Below are positions 6,801-7,582 of a DNA stretch of 7,582 bases, in pieces. Numbering within the stretch: position 1 is the first letter of the stretch; each line of letters opens with the position of its first letter. A program made the position numbers and the translations under genes. Source of the stretch: Candidatus Gottesmanbacteria bacterium RIFCSPHIGHO2_01_FULL_46_14. GTDB taxonomy: Bacteria > Patescibacteriota > Microgenomatia > UBA10105 > UBA927. Location: the NCBI GenBank assembly GCA_001780895.1, contig MFJJ01000043.1:1705-9286 (forward strand). Direction: 5' to 3'. Under the pieces are notes generated by a model, which saw only the letters and a list, made by a program, of their open reading frames with translations, made no database searches and was not told the origin of the DNA.

Positions 6801-7582
6801 AATTTGAACTAAGTACGGATGTTTTGCCGTTGTCCGTATGACCCTGCCGGATTTTGTCGTGAGCTCGAAGATATCGCGTACACCCATGTCCATCAGATTG
6901 TTGATCCTGGACCATTGTACGCGCCCAGTCTCTTCGTTTAATGATAGTACCTCATCGCCGGGTAGGATTTCATCAATACGACAGAGGAGATGGTCATATT
7001 CATAATTTTCAATTTTCAATTTTCGAATTTTCAATGAATTTTCAATGTTAAAATTTTCATTGGAATTTGGATTTTGAAAATTGGAATTTTGTCCATCGGG
7101 ATCACCATTTTCATCCGAAATATCCTGTGACTTCCGGCGTTTCTTCTTTCGTCTAATCGGTAATAAGGTATCGCCGGTGACGCACGCGCCCTCCACATGC
7201 AATTTGGAGAGGGGACTCGTCGTCCCGATGCCGACGTTGCCGTCATTTTGAATTCTCATCCTTTCTGACGGAGTGTAAGTGCTTCCCTCAGCGATTACAG
7301 CTGCTGGGTCCGCATAAAAGATAATATCTCCATTATTCCCACTAGCCCCATGAAGTCTAATACCTGCACGTGCGGTAGAAGAACCATAACTGGATAAGAA
7401 TGTATCACTCGTTGTATCTCCCCTAAACCCACGAGCCAAAACAAGACCCCCGCTGGAATAACTCGCAAAGATATTAACATAATTGTTTGAACTGCCCCAT
7501 GCCAACGCCCGGCCTGCTGTTGCGCTACCCAAGTCCAAGACGCCTGCAGGTCCCGTCGTCCCGATGCCGACGTTGCCGCCGC
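6771..7582 (-). CDS. N-extein of fibre/adhesin-like protein plus IntN half of split intein (5' partial)
   Basis: The frame is open to the right edge, reading GGNVGIGTTGPAGVLDLGS there, so the true start is outside the window. A TTG at 7538 is not a credible start. The visible N-extein is a fibre-type region with two NVGIGTT repeats (7577-7554 and 7238-7212), a glycine/serine-rich beta segment between them, and the ending SKLHVEGA. The intein follows directly: block A C-V-T-G-D-T-L-L with Cys1 at 7184-7182, a lysine/arginine-rich and asparagine-rich insertion, the Hint core (RIDEILPGDEVLSLNEETG), and block B VIRTTAKHPYLV. The protein then ends 11 residues later in repeat-derived sequence (QINQFSNSKIQ) at a TAA (6773-6771). 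It lacks the second half of the intein, which is found in the gene at 4467-160. Two readings are possible: a functional split-intein partner, or an intein broken by insertion. Confidence 0.88.
   Translation of the reverse strand, partial: GGNVGIGTTGPAGVLDLGSATAGRALAWGSSNNYVNIFASYSSGGLVLARGFRGDTTSDTFLSSYGSSTARAGIRLHGASGNNGDIIFYADPAAVIAEGSTYTPSERMRIQNDGNVGIGTTSPLSKLHVEGACVTGDTLLPIRRKKKRRKSQDISDENGDPDGQNSNFQNPNSNENFNIENSLKIRKLKIENYEYDHLLCRIDEILPGDEVLSLNEETGRVQWSRINNLMDMGVRDIFELTTKSGRVIRTTAKHPYLVQINQFSNSKIQ
6774..7184 (-). other. IntN: N-terminal splicing half-domain
   Basis: This is a 137-residue N-terminal intein fragment. It has Cys1 in CVTGDTLL (block A) and the block B TxxH motif in TTAKHPYLV, with His at 6821-6819. 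Between block A and the Hint core lies an insertion of about 55 residues: a basic cluster RRKKKRRK, then Asn-rich sequence and SLKIRKLKIENYEYD, which is encoded by AT-rich repeats. The fragment stops just after block B, so the later Hint strands are all on the C-terminal partner. With IntC, all classical splicing residues (Cys1, TxxH, block F His, His-Asn, +1 Thr) are accounted for. Confidence 0.87.
7001..7090. repeat. AT-rich repeat cluster inside IntN
   Basis: Copies of AATTTTC at 7004-7020, a variant AATTTTCGAATTTTC, then AATGAAT, followed by TTGGATTTTGAAAATTGG (7067-7084). It is translated in frame as an Asn-rich linker ending SLKIRKLKIENYEYD within the IntN insertion between block A and the Hint core. 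Confidence 0.8.

Noticed and set aside
5232..7090. AT-rich repeats as a CRISPR array
   Set aside because: The copies are irregular in length and spacing, lie within coding genes, and have no unique spacers of uniform length.
7536..7538. TTG at 7538 as the start of the N-extein gene
   Set aside because: The frame continues open to the window edge and encodes another NVGIGTT repeat, so the gene is truncated by the window.

Overview
The window looks like a piece of a Candidate Phyla Radiation (Patescibacteria) genome. The reasons are very long surface or tail-fibre-like proteins carrying VGIGTT(S/T)P repeats, a Hint/intein domain embedded in such a protein, tightly packed small genes, and AT-rich 'LKIEN'-encoding repeats inserted in coding DNA. 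This assignment rests on pattern recognition; no rRNA or other marker gene is present. TGA is used as a stop codon.

Almost everything is on the minus strand, read here from right to left. (1) 7582-6771: the 3' part of a fibre/adhesin-like gene whose 5' end lies outside the window. It ends in the N-terminal half of an intein (Cys1 at 7184-7182, block B TxxH at about 6830-6819) and stops inside an AT-rich repeat. (2) 6770-6652: a short AT-rich gap made of repeats. (3) 6651-6346: a small four-helix-bundle (S23/IVP-like) protein. (4) 6343-4901: a 480-residue protein with a transposase-like zinc ribbon at its N-terminus and a PD-(D/E)XK nuclease core at its C-terminus. (5) 4904-4470: a second, more divergent four-helix-bundle protein. 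(6) 4467-160: the C-terminal half of the intein (block F VFDIEVEGTHNF, block G FAHN, +1 Thr) fused to a C-extein of about 1,315 residues that contains a fibre-repeat region, a glycine-rich stretch of about 300 residues, a G2-peptidase-like module and a conserved tail. On the plus strand, 2-163 is the 3' end of a convergent gene; the two stop codons share one CTAG.

The main observation is that genes 1 and 6 together look like one fibre/adhesin gene broken inside its intein, with a 4HB-nuclease-4HB cassette filling the break. Every catalytic residue expected for protein splicing is present across the two halves. Trans-splicing would join ...LHVEGA to TTGKALFTLNETG... and restore the fibre repeat. 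This is a 'fractured gene' arrangement, with a split point just after block B rather than at the usual split-intein site, and with a nuclease type not classically associated with such loci. Genes 3 to 6 are spaced +2, -4 and +2 nt, as in a translationally coupled operon. An AT-rich repeat family is scattered through this cassette and the intein and appears to have supplied the IntN stop, the ribosome binding site of one 4HB gene and the N-terminus of the nuclease.
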